From positions 15,539,966-15,603,965 of the forward strand of contig JABAKD010000025.1 in NCBI GenBank assembly GCA_012845835.1: DNA of 64,000 bases, in the 5' to 3' direction. This document shows, piece after piece, positions 1 to 10,767 of this stretch. The translations under genes were made by a program, and so were the position numbers. Origin of the DNA: Undaria pinnatifida. Taxonomy: Eukaryota; Sar; Phaeophyceae; Laminariales; Alariaceae. Position 1 is the first letter of the stretch, and each line of letters begins with the position of its first letter. The notes below the pieces were generated by a model that was not told the origin of the DNA, did no database searches, and saw nothing but the letters and a program-made list of their open reading frames with translations.

Positions 1-75
1 ATCGTCAAACTGTTTATCCTACTTACGTGTACGTGCATATGTAATGCAGGACTACGTTCATACTGTATCGCCACA

Positions 76-304
76 CATACAACGGCAACTTGCGCTGCCG
101 GGGTTGTAACGAAGATCACTGATAGGGACAGCTTACGCTATACCTACAATGGGACCCAAAGAGTGCGCCAGCTAGCGTTGGGCTGCGAAAGCAACTGAGT
201 TAAATCGACACACGACGTGTATCAAAATACGTGAAAGTGTGGTGAGCGAAAGCTTTATTTTTCCCCATCCGCCGGAGGATGAAAAATATAAGCAAAAAAC
301 AAAA
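76..304 (+). mobile_element. Poly(A)-type retroposon, 5'-truncated copy
   Basis: This copy matches 24302-24530 and is flanked by an 11-bp direct repeat, GTATCGCCACA, at 65-75 and 305-315. Near its 3' end it has the short hairpin ATCCGCCGGAGGAT, followed by an A-rich tail (about 281-304). A target duplication plus an A tail is the known signature of target-primed (LINE-assisted) insertion. It encodes no protein. It could be a SINE or the 3' end of a LINE; I could not find clear Pol III boxes. Confidence 0.75.
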
Positions 305-419
305 GTATCGCCACATCATGTTCTACTCGAAATCAAACACTAGAAAACATAAAGGAACCGGACTAAGAAACATTCTGGGGCCTAGGTATGGTCTATAGGA
401 TACAATATATTACAAATGT

Positions 420-755
420 ATTTACACTCCAACTGTGAGATCGAAGATTTTGTGGAAAATCATCTTTGCAAGCTGTGTGTGATACTCCAATTGCGCGTAT
501 TACAGGATGTGTGTCCTCATTAAAGATATAGGTCGTCGACTTCCCTTAGAACTACAGTGTAGCTATCCGGGTCAACAGGGTGATGTTCGGCAGTCTGTGA
601 GCGGAAAAACAGATACACTGTAGTTGTAAGGGGAGTCGCCGATCTATATCCTTAATGAGGACACACAACCCGTAATGCGCGCGATCGGAGTGTCACACAC
701 AGCTTGCAAAGATGAGTTTCGACGAAATCTTCGATCTCACAGTTGGAGTGTATAT
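420..755. mobile_element. Compact fold-back element (family E)
   Basis: Left arm 420-608 and right arm about 605-755 are inverted copies of each other. Each runs from the terminal motif ACTCCAACTGTGAGATCGAA inward, through a stretch resembling TGTGTCCTCATTAA and a second block around GGGTCAACAGGGTGATG. With almost no spacer the whole sequence is a long imperfect hairpin. The same arms bound the large elements at 35946 and 47172, so this looks like an internally deleted derivative. Confidence 0.7.
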
Positions 756-807
756 TAATTTTTATAATATATATATATTTAGGCTACAGAATACCATAAT
801 ATAAAAA

Positions 808-1415
808 ATTATAATACACTTCGACTGTGAGATCGAAGATTTTGGCGAAACTTATCTTCGCAAGCTGTGTGTGATACTCCGATCGCGCGTATTACGGGTT
901 GTGTGTCTTCATTAAGGATGTAGGTCGATGACTTCCCTTAGAACTAAAGTGTAGCTATCACGGTCAACAAATTGATGTTAGTCAGTTGCGCGCGGAAACT
1001 ACAAAACTTGTTTATGAGGGGGACAAAATGTGACATCTGTGGAAGGAAATGCATCAGTTTATCAAGTGTACCCTGTAAGTCGTACAACTGGTGAGTTGAG
1101 GGCGGAGTGTTCGAGAGGGTGGTGTTGGGGCAAAAGGGTTCTTAACAGCTTTAGGTCGCATAGATATAGAGGTTTGCTACACGCGTGGTGCTAGGTCTAG
1201 GCGATTGTGCGGGTTGTGGGGAAGGAGGGAGCGTTGGGGCGGGGGGGCGGGGGGATTTGAGCAGGGGTATGGATTGCTCTAGAAAGATAATGAGGTGGTT
1301 TCGATGTGAGGCGAGGCGTTTGAGCGAGAGGGAGCGAGGCAAAAAAAAAATAGAGGGAGTGGAGGTGGAGAAGGGCGTAGGGAGGGTTTTGGAGGTTACT
1401 ATTTCGTATGTTGTA
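808..1415 (+). mobile_element. Fold-back family E, single left arm with G-rich modules
   Basis: This copy begins with the family E terminal block (CTGTGAGATCGAAGATTTTG near 830). It continues through the GGTCAACAAATTGATG block, the module around GGAAATGCATCAGTTTATCA, and a G-rich tract near 1225-1255 followed by a GCGTTTGAGCGAGAGGGAG block. No inverted right arm follows within the next few kilobases, so it is one-ended. Short open frames here are low-complexity and I do not call them genes. Confidence 0.6.
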
Positions 1416-1479
1416 TCCTAAGCATGAACAAGTTCAACCCATATGACATCAGCCAACGGCAATTGGGGGATCCATTTTG

Positions 1480-1760
1480 GACTGACTCAACGATGGCCTT
1501 CTCCCAAAATCAGCGCTTTTATTTCACAATCGTTTTTATCGCCGCTCGACACGAGGAAAGATTCCCTGACAAAGCAGCTGGGCAAAGACATCTTCTATTT
1601 TCTTCTTGGTTCCGAAATATTTACTAGAAATGACGTCGGGGAGTCATAAACCACGGGCTCTCAGGAGATACGGCTAAACGCCGGCTATGCAACTAACTAC
1701 AAGTAGTTATTTCGAAAAAAAAGTTGGGGGTGCGGCTGCCATAAAATGACGCCACAGTTA
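1480..1760 (+). repeat. Degenerate small inverted-repeat element (family D)
   Basis: The text around CGCTCGACACGAGGAAAG and GACGTCGGGGAGTC matches the interior of family D elements at 4777, 7460, 28252 and 35132. The ends are too worn to place the terminal inverted repeats. Confidence 0.4.
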
Positions 1761-1848
1761 GAAACGCTTCTTGTGGGAGATATTTTTGGCTATGGCAGGT
1801 TACGCCCCTTACGTAGCAAGTGTTTCCGCCGGTTCTGGAACCGGTCAT

Positions 1849-2103
1849 GACACATGCTACGGCAGTCGTGCACCATTGGATTGACGAGGCTCCTCCCTCT
1901 AGGAGCTAGCTCAATACCTCACACACCTTGTTTTTTGATGAAATTAATAGCAGCACCCGATGACCAAAGTCGTGGTCTGGGCGTAACAGATAGATGCTCA
2001 AAATTTCAACTAAAGGGATGTCTTGCCGACCATTTTGGTTAGGGAGTCCTGTCATTCACAAAAATACAGACACAATGATCTATACCTCTACCGTCCCGCA
2101 CGC
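1849..2103 (+). mobile_element. MITE-like element, family B
   Basis: The left end is ACACATGCTACGGCAG and the right end is CTCTACCGTCCCGCACG, an imperfect terminal inverted repeat of the GCGTGCTACGATAG type. The inner block ATTTTGGTTAGGGAGTCCTG is shared with the copies at 2226, 11641, 26788 and 61111. At about 255 bp with no coding potential, it has the size and structure of a miniature inverted-repeat element. Confidence 0.6.
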
Positions 2104-2225
2104 CTGGTGTTTCTGGTTAAAGAGTATCAAATGGAATGCACAACTCAGGGAAATGCTCCAGCTTTTTGCTACCCTTGACATCGTTGCTATCGGAAAGAAA
2201 AGCGTATAAAAAAATGCTGTCTCAG

Positions 2226-2448
2226 GGTCATGCTACGATAGATGTCACATTCTTCTGAATTGGTTTGTGAATGACAGGAATCCTTAGCCCAAATCGTCGA
2301 AAATAGGATATTTTTTGCATGGTTCTTCTTGTTGTACATCTAGGCCATGGGATATATCTTACTCTATCAGTTTTTTTCCTCTATAAAAGTTGTATAGAAG
2401 AGAGGAACCTCAGAAAATCTGTAGTGTACTTCTATCGTAGCACGCGTC
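2226..2448 (-). mobile_element. MITE-like element, family B, reverse orientation
   Basis: The ends are GGTCATGCTACGATAGATGT on the left and CTTCTATCGTAGCACGCGTC on the right. The reverse complement matches the family B interior (CATGGCCTAGATGTACAAC and a GATTTGGGCTAAGGATTCCTG-like block). It lies 120 bp from another B copy in the opposite orientation and just upstream of the sulfotransferase exon 1. Confidence 0.7.
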
Positions 2449-2707
2449 TTTGAACCCCTGCCCTTGTTACCTGCCATGCAGGATGTGTCAACTACAAACG
2501 AAAACGCTACTGTACAAGAAACGTGTTCGCCATGGGAGCGTGCAAGCATCTGGGCAGTATCCGTTTGAACCGTCAGCCATCGTCATCAGTAAGCTGAAAA
2601 AAAAAATGTTTGAACACCTGCTCTCGCAACTCCCGTACATATAACCTTCCCCGTTACAGGTGCTAGTGTCCCGAAGAAGCCAGACGCTCCATCAACACGC
2701 CACTGCC

Positions 2708-3017
2708 ATGGCATCATGCCGGCGCCTGCCGCTGACCACGAAGATGGTGTCAATTGCTTCCTTCCTGGCCGTTGGTGGCCTCTCGGCGTCAAACCCTGAC
2801 GTCTCAGGCGTGGGAAATCAGAGACGAACGAAGCCTGAGCCGTGTATGCCCTGTGAATTTCTGTTCGACAACCTAGAAAAGAACGAAGAAAATGGTCTGC
2901 TGAGCCAAACCGTGAGGGTGCAGGAGCGTGGAGAGCCGAAGAGCGGCACGGGTATGATGATGGACTGGGCGGCGGGAGCACTCGTGCAGACTTGTGAATA
3001 TCTACAAGACCAATATG
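2708..3017 (+). CDS. Sulfotransferase-like protein, exon 1 (PKSGT exon)
   Basis: The frame opens at ATG 2708, with a second Met at 2744, and starts with a short hydrophobic stretch (IASFLAVGGLSAS) that could be a signal peptide or anchor. It then carries a conserved CMPCEFLFDNLEKNEENG segment and ERGEPKSGTGMMMDWAAGA. PKSGT is the 5'-phosphosulfate (PAPS) binding loop of sulfotransferases. The paralogous exon at 62072 keeps the same block, which supports real coding. Both copies diverge after a tyrosine at G|GTGCGAG, so I place a 5' splice site after 3017 in phase 1; the open frame beyond it is intron. The expected 3'-phosphate motif is in the phase-1 exon at 10130. Expected role: sulfate transfer from PAPS to an acceptor, possibly in the secretory path. 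The acceptor is unknown and middle exons cannot be excluded. Confidence 0.65.
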
Positions 3018-3107
3018 GTGCGAGAGCTGCCCTACGGCAGGAGGTCTAGAGCCTATTTTGTGCTATCGTGTTAGAGCCACTCAAACGAATAACTATGTAT
3101 ACACCTC

Positions 3108-3375
3108 GCGGAACACCAGAGGTGAGGGTCGCACGTTTTTTGCCAAACGGTCCCTGGCCGATTGAACTCCTCACGTGAGAAACTACACCAGTTAGTGAAG
3201 TAATTTCACGAGTACATATTGTTTTGAGGACTAGGGTATAGAAGCTTGGTCCGGTTGTGCGAACGAATACCTTCGGAATAATGTTTTCGGGCGAGATGTT
3301 GAGCTCCTCCTGTGAGGACCTCAGGGATTTCTTTTAGAATATGATGCAGCACCCACCCCTACCGTAGGATGGCTC
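3108..3375 (+). mobile_element. MITE-like element, family C
   Basis: The interior matches the copies at 38262, 57808 and 62487: CACGAGTACATATTG, AAGCTTGGTCCGGTTGTGCG and GAGCTCCTCCTGTGAGGACC. The right end is CACCCCTACCGTAGGATGGC. The left end near AGAGGTGAGGGTCGCACG is worn. It lies 90 bp into the putative sulfotransferase intron. Confidence 0.6.
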
Positions 3376-3414
3376 GACAATACATTATGAGGTAGTGCTC
3401 AGCGGAGCAGAGCT

Positions 3415-3560
3415 TACCGTTCCGTTTCGGATTCATTTGGCAAGACTTGAGGAGATTGAAAGCTCACAATCGCAAAGGAGCACGGGGGTCGCTCGCGCGA
3501 GTGCCCCCGAGCCGCTGCCAAAACCAAACCCCTAAGAATGGCCCACCTCTACGGCAGCTG
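3415..3560 (+). repeat. Degenerate family A fragment
   Basis: GGGGGTCGCTCGCGCGAGTG followed by CCCCCGAGCC repeats the palindromic core seen in family A elements at 35740 and 53430. The upstream text (TCCGTTTCGGATTCATTTGG, AATCGCAAAGGAGC) matches the same family. No clear ends remain. Confidence 0.4.
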
Positions 3561-4776
3561 TAGACGTGAGGCAACGTTCGTGGTGTTGTTCCGCAAAAAC
3601 TAATCACAACCTACATACAGCGAGGCATGCTACGATGAACGATTCATGGTATACTACGATCCGGCTAAATGTATATTTTTTCTGAATGACCGGGCTCCTT
3701 AACACAACACCGCCGGGATGCCGCTGTTGTTTTCGCATTTTCATTTTGTGGTGTGCGTGCACCTAGGTCAGGAGTCTCTCTATCTATTTGCACGTTCATT
3801 TTACTTACCGTTCGTTGTTTTTGTCTGAGATTCAGACCTCCTCATGTGTGGAGCCTCGTACACCAACCATCCGCTCATCTCCACCGTTGCATGGGTGCGA
3901 ACACACACGTGCAGTATCGAACGCCTTGCATGGACTGTAGGGGTTGAGAATGGCGATTTTCACGTCGCCCACAAAACACTTGATTTTCCGTCCCGAGGAA
4001 CCTATAACCTAAGCACGGTGTTTTGAAGCGGTTTTGTGCGTTCACACACACTACGTCCGCAACGCGTTCATGTCGTCAATGATTGATCCTAATTGCACAG
4101 TTAGTGGCGCCCTCGAGATCGTTTTTTTTGTCAAAAAGGGTAAACACTATACAAGGAGTCAGCTGCAGTTCCACGCGTTCGGAACGGGCCGCTGTAGAGT
4201 CAGGATGTCGTGGCTTCAACGCGATACGTGAGAATATCACCAACCCGTTACCCTAAACACATGTACTTCATAACCCGTGTGTCCTTGGTTCGAGCGTTTC
4301 ATCGTTTCTGCTTTTCGTGTCGTGGACGTGTGAGATTTCTTTTTTCGTTGAAAATTGTGCCTTCGGACAAGCAAAGGATGGGAACCTGCCGGCCCTAGCT
4401 AATTCACTCGAAGGATGACGTTCGAACCGGAAACAGTAAAAGCCGTGGCGTTATGTAAGCTGTTTTGCCCCTCATAACCTGAATTTCGTTGTCAAGAGTA
4501 TTGCACCCTTTGCACGTGTGCTATCTCCTCGGCTGTTGAACAGGTGAGAAGAGTTGTGTGGTGGATTTTGACCCTGAACCAGAAGATGACGGGAAACTCC
4601 CGGCCCGCAATCTCTCCAAGAAAATGACCTTCGAGCCTGCACTGGGAGCCGATGGCGCAAGGTGCCCCTGCCAGACGATTGAAAGGTACGAAAGCATTTC
4701 AATGAAATGCTGCGATGGCGATGTGCGTCGCTTCTCTGGGGCTTTTCGTTTGTTACAGACGACATGTGCACCCAAG
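3561..4776. other. No gene recognised (putative intron sequence)
   Basis: Short overlapping open frames in several phases show no domain, no conserved partner elsewhere in the window and no codon pattern that stands out. I read this stretch as non-coding, probably part of the expanded sulfotransferase intron. Confidence 0.5.
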
Positions 4777-5021
4777 ACTGATTCTACGATAGATCCCCCA
4801 AAGAAACACCGATTTTCCGTGACGAACGTTTCGTGACTGCTCGACCCGAGGTAGGGCTCTATGAAGAACACATCATCACATATGTTCCTGTTCACAAACT
4901 ACTATCGAACGTTGACGTCCGGGTGGCAAGGGTCACCTCATTTCAGGAGGTACATCCAGTAGCTGCTTTCAAATCCGGCGATTCCGTTCTCAAAACGGTG
5001 GCGGGGCTACCGTAGGACGAC
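4777..5021 (+). mobile_element. MITE-like element, family D
   Basis: The left end ACTGATTCTACGATAGATCC and right end GGGGCTACCGTAGGACGACC share an inverted core of CTACGRTAG. The interior CCGATTTTCCGTGACGAACG, TTTCGTGACTGCTCGAC and ATTTCAGGAGGT recur at 7460, 28252 and 35132 and, inverted, at 24917. Length is about 245 bp and there is no coding capacity. Confidence 0.65.
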
Positions 5022-5663
5022 CTTTTAAAATCGTTGAAATCCGTTACATATGTTAGCATTTGTTTATCACCAATCAATATTCCATTATTGCATATATTTT
5101 CATCCGGTCGAACGTTCAGTTTACCCAAAAATTGTTTCGTATGACGGTATAGAACTGTTCACGTGAGAATTCTCCGGAAAAAAAAAATGATACGGTTTTT
5201 ACAGCAGCACAACAAGCATTATTGCCACTTCCGTAAAAATATGGATGATGGCATTTCGACATTCTCGGCGTAAACAGTCACATCGTCCAGATCGCCTTTC
5301 AGCCAAAAGGCGTCACCTCAAACTGGAACATGCCCCTCGCGTTATTATGATACTGACACACGCACCTGCAGGGGTGCTCGACGAATATTTTTTTGAAGCT
5401 CCTCAGCTGAGGAGCTTCTATACAGTCTTGACCCAAAAACTAGCTTTACGCCAACCGCATGTGCGGTCCGATGAGAGGAACCCGATAACCAGGTATACAA
5501 ACGTGTATTTGCGCTACGTGCACAAGGAGAATGTGATTTCCAACATTTTTGGTTAAGGGCCCTCGATATCCAGAAAAATATGATAAACATCTATACGTCT
5601 ACCATGTTCGGGATTGCAGTTTTGAAGTGATACCAGGTATGTGGTGATATGTGTGGTCGGGTT

Positions 5664-5865
5664 AGAGGTGAGGGGCTGCCGGTTATTCTGCCAAATGTCG
5701 AGCGCAGTCTCTGTTATTACGGCTGGAGCGCTTTTCGCCTTGGTCGTACTGTGCCAAGCACGGCTTCCTTCGAAGTCATGTTTCGGGCGAGATAGTGAGC
5801 CCCTCGTGTTAGGAGCTCAGGCACTTGCAATGTCGGCTGCACCCATCCCCGTGAGATCACTCTCA
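5664..5865 (+). repeat. Degenerate family C fragment
   Basis: CTTCGAAGTCATGTTTCGGG, GCGAGATAGTGAGCCCCTCG and a CTGCACCCATCCCCGTGAGA end correspond to the right half of family C. A further right-end-like block (GTACAGCCCTACCGTAGG) follows at about 5918-5935. Confidence 0.4.
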
Positions 5866-6104
5866 TCCGCTGCACCCATATCGGGAGATGACTCGGGAGG
5901 AACCTCAGAAAATCCGGTACAGCCCTACCGTAGGTTGCGTGCACATACTGCGCGGCCATGATGCATGCTACGGATGAAGGCTGCGGTAGGGCACCAAAGA
6001 AACATGCGGTACCCCAATCATCACTCCCGGCTGCAAGTCGGTCGCACCAATTACTCCGTACCTCACGGACGAAAACGCGTTCGACTATTTTCCTGGTGCA
6101 GCAC

Positions 6105-6260
6105 AGCTTACTATTCCGTTCCGGATTAATATCAAGAAATTAGAACAGCACCAAAGCTCAAGGGCGCCAAGGAGAAGGGAACTCACTCGTGGAAGTGACC
6201 CCGAGCAACTGCAACAAAATGTCCCGAAAAGTTCCCTCCCTTCGTCTAAGATGGTGGAAG
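6105..6260 (+). repeat. Degenerate family A fragment
   Basis: TTCCGTTCCGGATTAATATC and the worn palindrome ACTCACTCGTGGAAGTGACC match the right half of family A (compare 35640-35750). The ends are lost. Confidence 0.35.
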
Positions 6261-6584
6261 AAGCAAACCCTTGCGATCTTTTCATGTGGGAACCCCTTCG
6301 TGGAACCCAAATCACCTATCTGGACAAGGAAGGGTGGAAGTCAACGCGACGAACAGTTCGACCAACTAGGCGTACGATCTCAAACACAACGGCACACCAA
6401 AGATATTGGATAGTTTAACCCAGTTATGAACCGGTCACCGGAAAGGCTGAAGCCAGAAACTTCTACCCCAATGGCATTGCGGCTGTGCTATCAATAACAG
6501 AACCGTGGTACGCCACAGTTTTTTTTTTTGTGAGGTACTCCACTTGAGGAAACGACCTCATTTTTTTTTATTTTTTATTCTTTT

Positions 6585-6873
6585 TCACACACATTATCTT
6601 ACCAGCTTCTGGACGAGGCGTGTTCACCGGTGTCGTCCCTTTTCCCCCTCGGTTCTTGCCTTCAATTTTTATCGAGCATAGGGTTCAATATCACGGCCCG
6701 TCGAGTTTTCATCGAGTGTTGCTAAGTCACGCTCTCGCGTTTTCCGCATATCGAGTTGTGAAAAAAAACAAGTCCCCAAGAATTTACACGAGTATGCACT
6801 CGGGGGGATTCAAACTCACGAAACTGACCTAAAGCAGACTCGAGGACAACCTGATACACCGCCGGGGCGGCCG
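6585..6873 (-). mobile_element. tRNA-derived SINE (family F), reverse orientation
   Basis: Read on the minus strand, the copy starts near 6873 with a tRNA-like head: a box-A-like GGCGGTGTATCAGGTTG and a box B (GTGAGTTTGAATCC, about 6803-6819). The body ends near TTCTGGACGAGG at 6607. The same layout occurs at 7845, 41042, 46865 and 58279. Internal Pol III boxes plus a shared unrelated body define a tRNA-derived SINE. Confidence 0.7.
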
Positions 6874-6884
6874 GCCCCATATTA

Positions 6885-7065
6885 TACGCCAAACCCTATT
6901 GAAAGAAAAATGACGCTGCTACCAGACAGACCACCACATCTGCTCCAGGTATACAAAGAATAGGTGAATAAAAATATCGAAATTCAGACGATTTCGGGTT
7001 AAGGAGAGCCGACATTCAGAACTCGTCTATACGAGAAATGCTACCACCCTATCGTAACATGCGTT
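6885..7065 (+). repeat. Family B right half, degenerate
   Basis: CAGACGATTTCGGGTTAAGG, GCCGACATTCAGAAC and the end CACCCTATCGTAACATGCG correspond to the 3' half of family B. The left end is missing where it abuts the SINE at 6585-6873. Confidence 0.45.
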
Positions 7066-7169
7066 AGCAACGCCATAGGTCGCCTTTACGCCTACCTTGC
7101 ACGTTGTGGAGTGATCCAACGTTAGCTGTGCAGCAGAGACTTCTGGACTCCTGATTCGTGGAGCTCAAT

Positions 7170-7220
7170 ATCATTCGTCACCCATCATCCATTATCCATC
7201 ATCCATCATCCATCACCAGC
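7170..7220. repeat. Short CATCCAT-type microsatellite
   Basis: Imperfect tandem copies of a CATCCATTAT / CATCCATCAT unit are visible over about 50 bp. Confidence 0.7.
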
Positions 7221-7459
7221 CGGGGATATATTTCGACGGCATTCTTTGGCAAAACCTGGCTAAACGCTTCAAATTGGCAATCATTAACCAATCATACTCG
7301 TACGTTGGTTATACCAACAGATAGTTCCACACTCGAGGCCAGAAACCGTTAAAAGGTAAAGTGCTATGTCCTTGCCGTCGGATGCCATTTTGCTCTCAAC
7401 GCATTTTTTTACCATGTATGTTTCGTTTCAGAGCCTGTGTTGTTTTATCAGCGGCGGAC

Positions 7460-7706
7460 AGATTTGACGATGGCCCCATGAAAAAACCAACATAATTTTA
7501 ACGAACGTTTCATGGCTGCTCGACACATAGAGGGGTATTATTGAAACCAAAGTATCCTTTTATTGTCTCGAGTGAAAAGGCCTACGGATGGATGACGTCG
7601 GGGTGTCGAGGGACACCGAATTTCAAGGGATTCGGCAGGGAGCTGGGTTTGAAACTGGCGATTCGTTAAAGGAAAGTTGGGGAGGCGACCGCAGAACGAC
7701 TCGCCG
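7460..7706 (+). mobile_element. MITE-like element, family D
   Basis: TTTTAACGAACGTTTCATGG, CTGCTCGACACATAG and GATGACGTCGGGGTGTCGAG match the D copies at 4777 and 35132. The ends are worn: left near TTGACGATGGCCCC, right near GGCGACCGCAGAACGACTCG. Confidence 0.5.
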
Positions 7707-7844
7707 ACGATCATGACCCTCTTGGTCGACCCGGCTAGTCACTGGCATCTTTGTAAGAACAGTAAAATGTTGTTTTCAGGTGTCCTCATTTGGAAGCTTG
7801 CACGTAGCGGACAGATCGCCGATCTCCTCACCCGACGATCTTTT

Positions 7845-8139
7845 TTCTTACACTTCTACTTTCCAGCTTCTGGATAAGCCGTGGTCACAGGTGTCGCCCC
7901 TTTGTCCCCCCGATTCTTGCCTTTAATTTTTATCGCGCATAGGGTTGAGCAATCCCAATTCTTGTCAATTTTTTATCGAGTGTTGCTTATTCAGGCTCTC
8001 GCGCTTTCCGAAAGTCAATTTGTACACAAGGGAAAGTCCCAACGAATTTATAAGAGTATGCACTCGGCGGGGCTCGAACTATCGAAACTGACCTATACCA
8101 GGCTCGAGGACAACCTGATACGCAACCGGGGCGACCGGT
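7845..8139 (-). mobile_element. tRNA-derived SINE (family F), reverse orientation
   Basis: The minus-strand head starts near 8139 (CCGGTCGCCCCGG), followed by a box-A-like GCGTATCAGGTTGTCC and a box-B-like TAGTTCGAGCCC. The body runs to TTCTGGATAAGCC on the plus strand at about 7866. It is a close relative of the copies at 6585 and 46865. Confidence 0.75.
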
Positions 8140-8393
8140 CTGACCTACTTCTAGTTCATTCCGAAACCACCTGCGACTGGCCTAGCTCACGTTTGCTGGA
8201 AATCATCTGTACTCTACATAGACAGATCCCGCGCACAAGGTCTCAAAACGACATAGATACGATTTACTGTATGTATGTGATCTAGATTGTCTGGATCGAA
8301 ATTTTCAGATTAACCCGTAACTCTAGCATATGTCAGAAACAAACAACAATGGCAACTCATTCTTCCACGATAATTTATTTGGAGTATTATCGT

Positions 8394-8663
8394 GATCCAG
8401 GCTACTGTAGGGGGGTCCTTTTCTCGGCCATAAATTTCAGTGGCTAGGGGTCACTCGCGCGATTAACCCTTTGTTCTTTTGCGATCTCACGTTTTCTTCT
8501 TGTTTTATTTTGACGGAATCAATCCGCAATGCAAAGGTAATCTAAGCTGCTCCAAAACAAGTGCCTAAACCATTTTCATCCGTGAGGTACAGAGTCAATC
8601 GTGCGACTGTCTCAAACGCACCAGTTAAAACGGGGGTACCCCCCCTACCGTAGCCTTGGTTTC
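8394..8663 (-). mobile_element. MITE-like element, family A, reverse orientation
   Basis: The ends are GATCCAGGCTACTGTAGGGG and CCCCCCTACCGTAGCCTTGG, a clear terminal inverted repeat. It is the reverse complement of the 269-bp copies at 35528 and 53227, including the GGGTCACTCGCGCGA palindrome and the GAGGTACAGAGTCAATCG block. Confidence 0.75.
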
Positions 8664-9829
8664 GTCCTTGATTTTCAACGCGGACAACCCTACCAGTCCG
8701 GAGGTCAGACCGAATTCCTTTTACCGTTAGTCAGAAGTCAAAATTTGGGTGTGTGCCTTTTATTCCTCACGCCAGACGCTCCCTTACGTTAGCATCCGTC
8801 GCGTTTCGATTTGACACCGCCGTTGTTTCCTCTTGGCCTAACGTTCCCTCCCAACCTTGACATGTGTTTAATTAAGGGGTGTCGCTCGTTTTTCCGGCGC
8901 CGACAAGGACACGCTATCGATTGATCGGACTAGTCACCCTGTACATTTTTCACTTAAAATAAATATTTGTTTAGTAGTTGAATGAACGAGCCATACAACG
9001 TTCTCAAATGGAAGTTTCGGCACCTTTACGTACGCTCGCTGTCACAGGCTGCGGCAAAGGTAGCTCGTTTTGGGGCAAGTACTGTATGGGCGAACGGCTT
9101 TGCACAGGGAGAAATCCCGAAAACCTATGATATCGCGCCCTTTGTATATTTTGCCTAGGTTTCAATGTGTGCCACACCTTGCGCATGTGGTATTGTTTAC
9201 CTGCCGCAACCATGGCTCCAACACGGGGGGAGAGGGCACCCCAGTTTTCACGTATCTCCCATCACCACTCGATCACGAGGGACTGCGTACGTCTATATTT
9301 TAAATGCGTTTTTTGGAAGACTTGTTTTGATAACAAACGTGGTACGATAAATCCTGCATTGTTTGGCCGCGTCGCTTCCTGAGCGACGGGCGTCCTCAAC
9401 GCAAAATGGTCGGAATGCCGTTGCGGCTGTTTTTCAACTTGTAAACGTTTCGATACACCTAGTCCGCGGGCACTCGGTTTGTTCATTATAGTATGTGCTG
9501 AAACCCAGTGTTTACCCTACAATAAGGCATTCATCCATTCCAGCTCTTCAAGTGAGAAGCCGCAGAAAGAACAATGGTTGCTGCTTCTCTATCGTAGCAT
9601 GTGTCTGACCGCATACCTGGTAGTGGCGAGGGATCGTTCCAAGGCAGTTACTAAGAGATGGCAATTCGAAAATCAGTTCGAAAACGTATGACCGCAAAGG
9701 TATAAGGATGCCACTCGTGCGAGTGGCCCCAAGCCTCTGCAAAAAGAGCACCCCCGCAAATTCCCCCGTCCCCTGCCGCACCCGCACGCGCGGAGCGAGC
9801 AGTCCTTCTAAATCACGAGCTTCGGGTGA
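8664..9829. other. No gene recognised; repeat fragments only
   Basis: I see no conserved domain. Fragments visible are a family-type right end (CTCTATCGTAGCATGTGTC near 9588) and a palindrome GCCACTCGTGCGAGTGGC near 9710 of the family A type. This stretch lies inside the putative long sulfotransferase intron. Confidence 0.5.
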
Positions 9830-10129
9830 GCCATCATTCCCCTCGAGTATGGAGCCCTGGACGAAGTAGGGTGACGCGATGCGTTTTTTGTTTGGTATGC
9901 TGCGTGGCAGTGGTCAATTCTGATTCCCACGCCCACGCTGTACGCTTGTGTGCCCCCCCCCCCCTAATTCTCACTCTCAGGGTGTCGATTGCCCTTTCTG
10001 CCTTCGACAAGCACACCCTCCCCGTTCACCGATCCACATGTGCATTCAGCCACAGTCGGGGCATCGCAGCCACACAAGCCGTCCGAGTACGAGGAGGTGC
10101 TGCAAATCAATCCGCCTGCACGTTCGCAG

Positions 10130-10719
10130 ATGGCACGGAGCCAATGAACTACGACGACCTCTGGCGCTGCATGCACGAAGCTGAATGCGAAATCACCGAT
10201 GACTGGCTGCAGATGGTGGTGCTCCGGGATCCGAGACCCACGATCGTAAGCACGTACTATCATCTAGATGTCCACAAAGATCATGTTAGCTACGAGCTAG
10301 GAGATTTAGAGGTGTTTGTTGTCCGCGAATTGCCGCTTTTGTGCCAGTGGATGGCTGTTCGGTATATCCTTTTTTTTGGTCTTGTCGCGGACCAGTCAAT
10401 GGAGTTCTGGTACAGCGATGCGATGGCAGACCCCTTAGATTGGTACCACCACTGGTTTTACTCCGTAGGGGTGCACCCCCCACATTTTGTTGTTGAAAGT
10501 GCGGCTGATGCGGCCGCGGCTAACGGCCTTGGGTTTGAGCAGAAGCAAGTCGACAAACACCCGGGAGAAGAGGAGAGAGACGATTTGGCGGGCGTGAGGA
10601 GGTTCGAAGATGAGGTCAGTCCTGAAGTGCTTAAGGCCGCTGACGACGTTCTACGACGCTGGCTGCCCCCCATACTGCTTGAAAAATTCGGAGTAGAACC
10701 TCTAGAGGTGCGAACATGA
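10130..10719 (+). CDS. Sulfotransferase-like protein, exon 2 (RDPR exon)
   Basis: The frame is open from well upstream, but I start the exon after the acceptor-like CGTTCGCAG at 10121-10129. This gives phase 1, matching the donor after 3017. Early in the exon comes DDWLQMVVLRDPRPTIVS followed by TYYH. R-D-P-R with a following serine is the 3'-phosphate binding motif of PAPS sulfotransferases. The rest has a YHHWFYSVG segment and a helical, acidic C-terminus (DEVSPEVLKAADDVLRRWLP) ending at TGA 10717-10719. The spacing from PKSGT to RDPR would be about 60 residues, shorter than in typical cytosolic enzymes, so an unseen middle exon is possible. An alternative acceptor after the C-rich tract near 9979 is also plausible. 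Substrate unknown. Confidence 0.65.
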
Positions 10720-10767
10720 TTCAGGTTCGTCAATCTCGACTTCTGCGGCTGCATTTTGCTAGTATTT

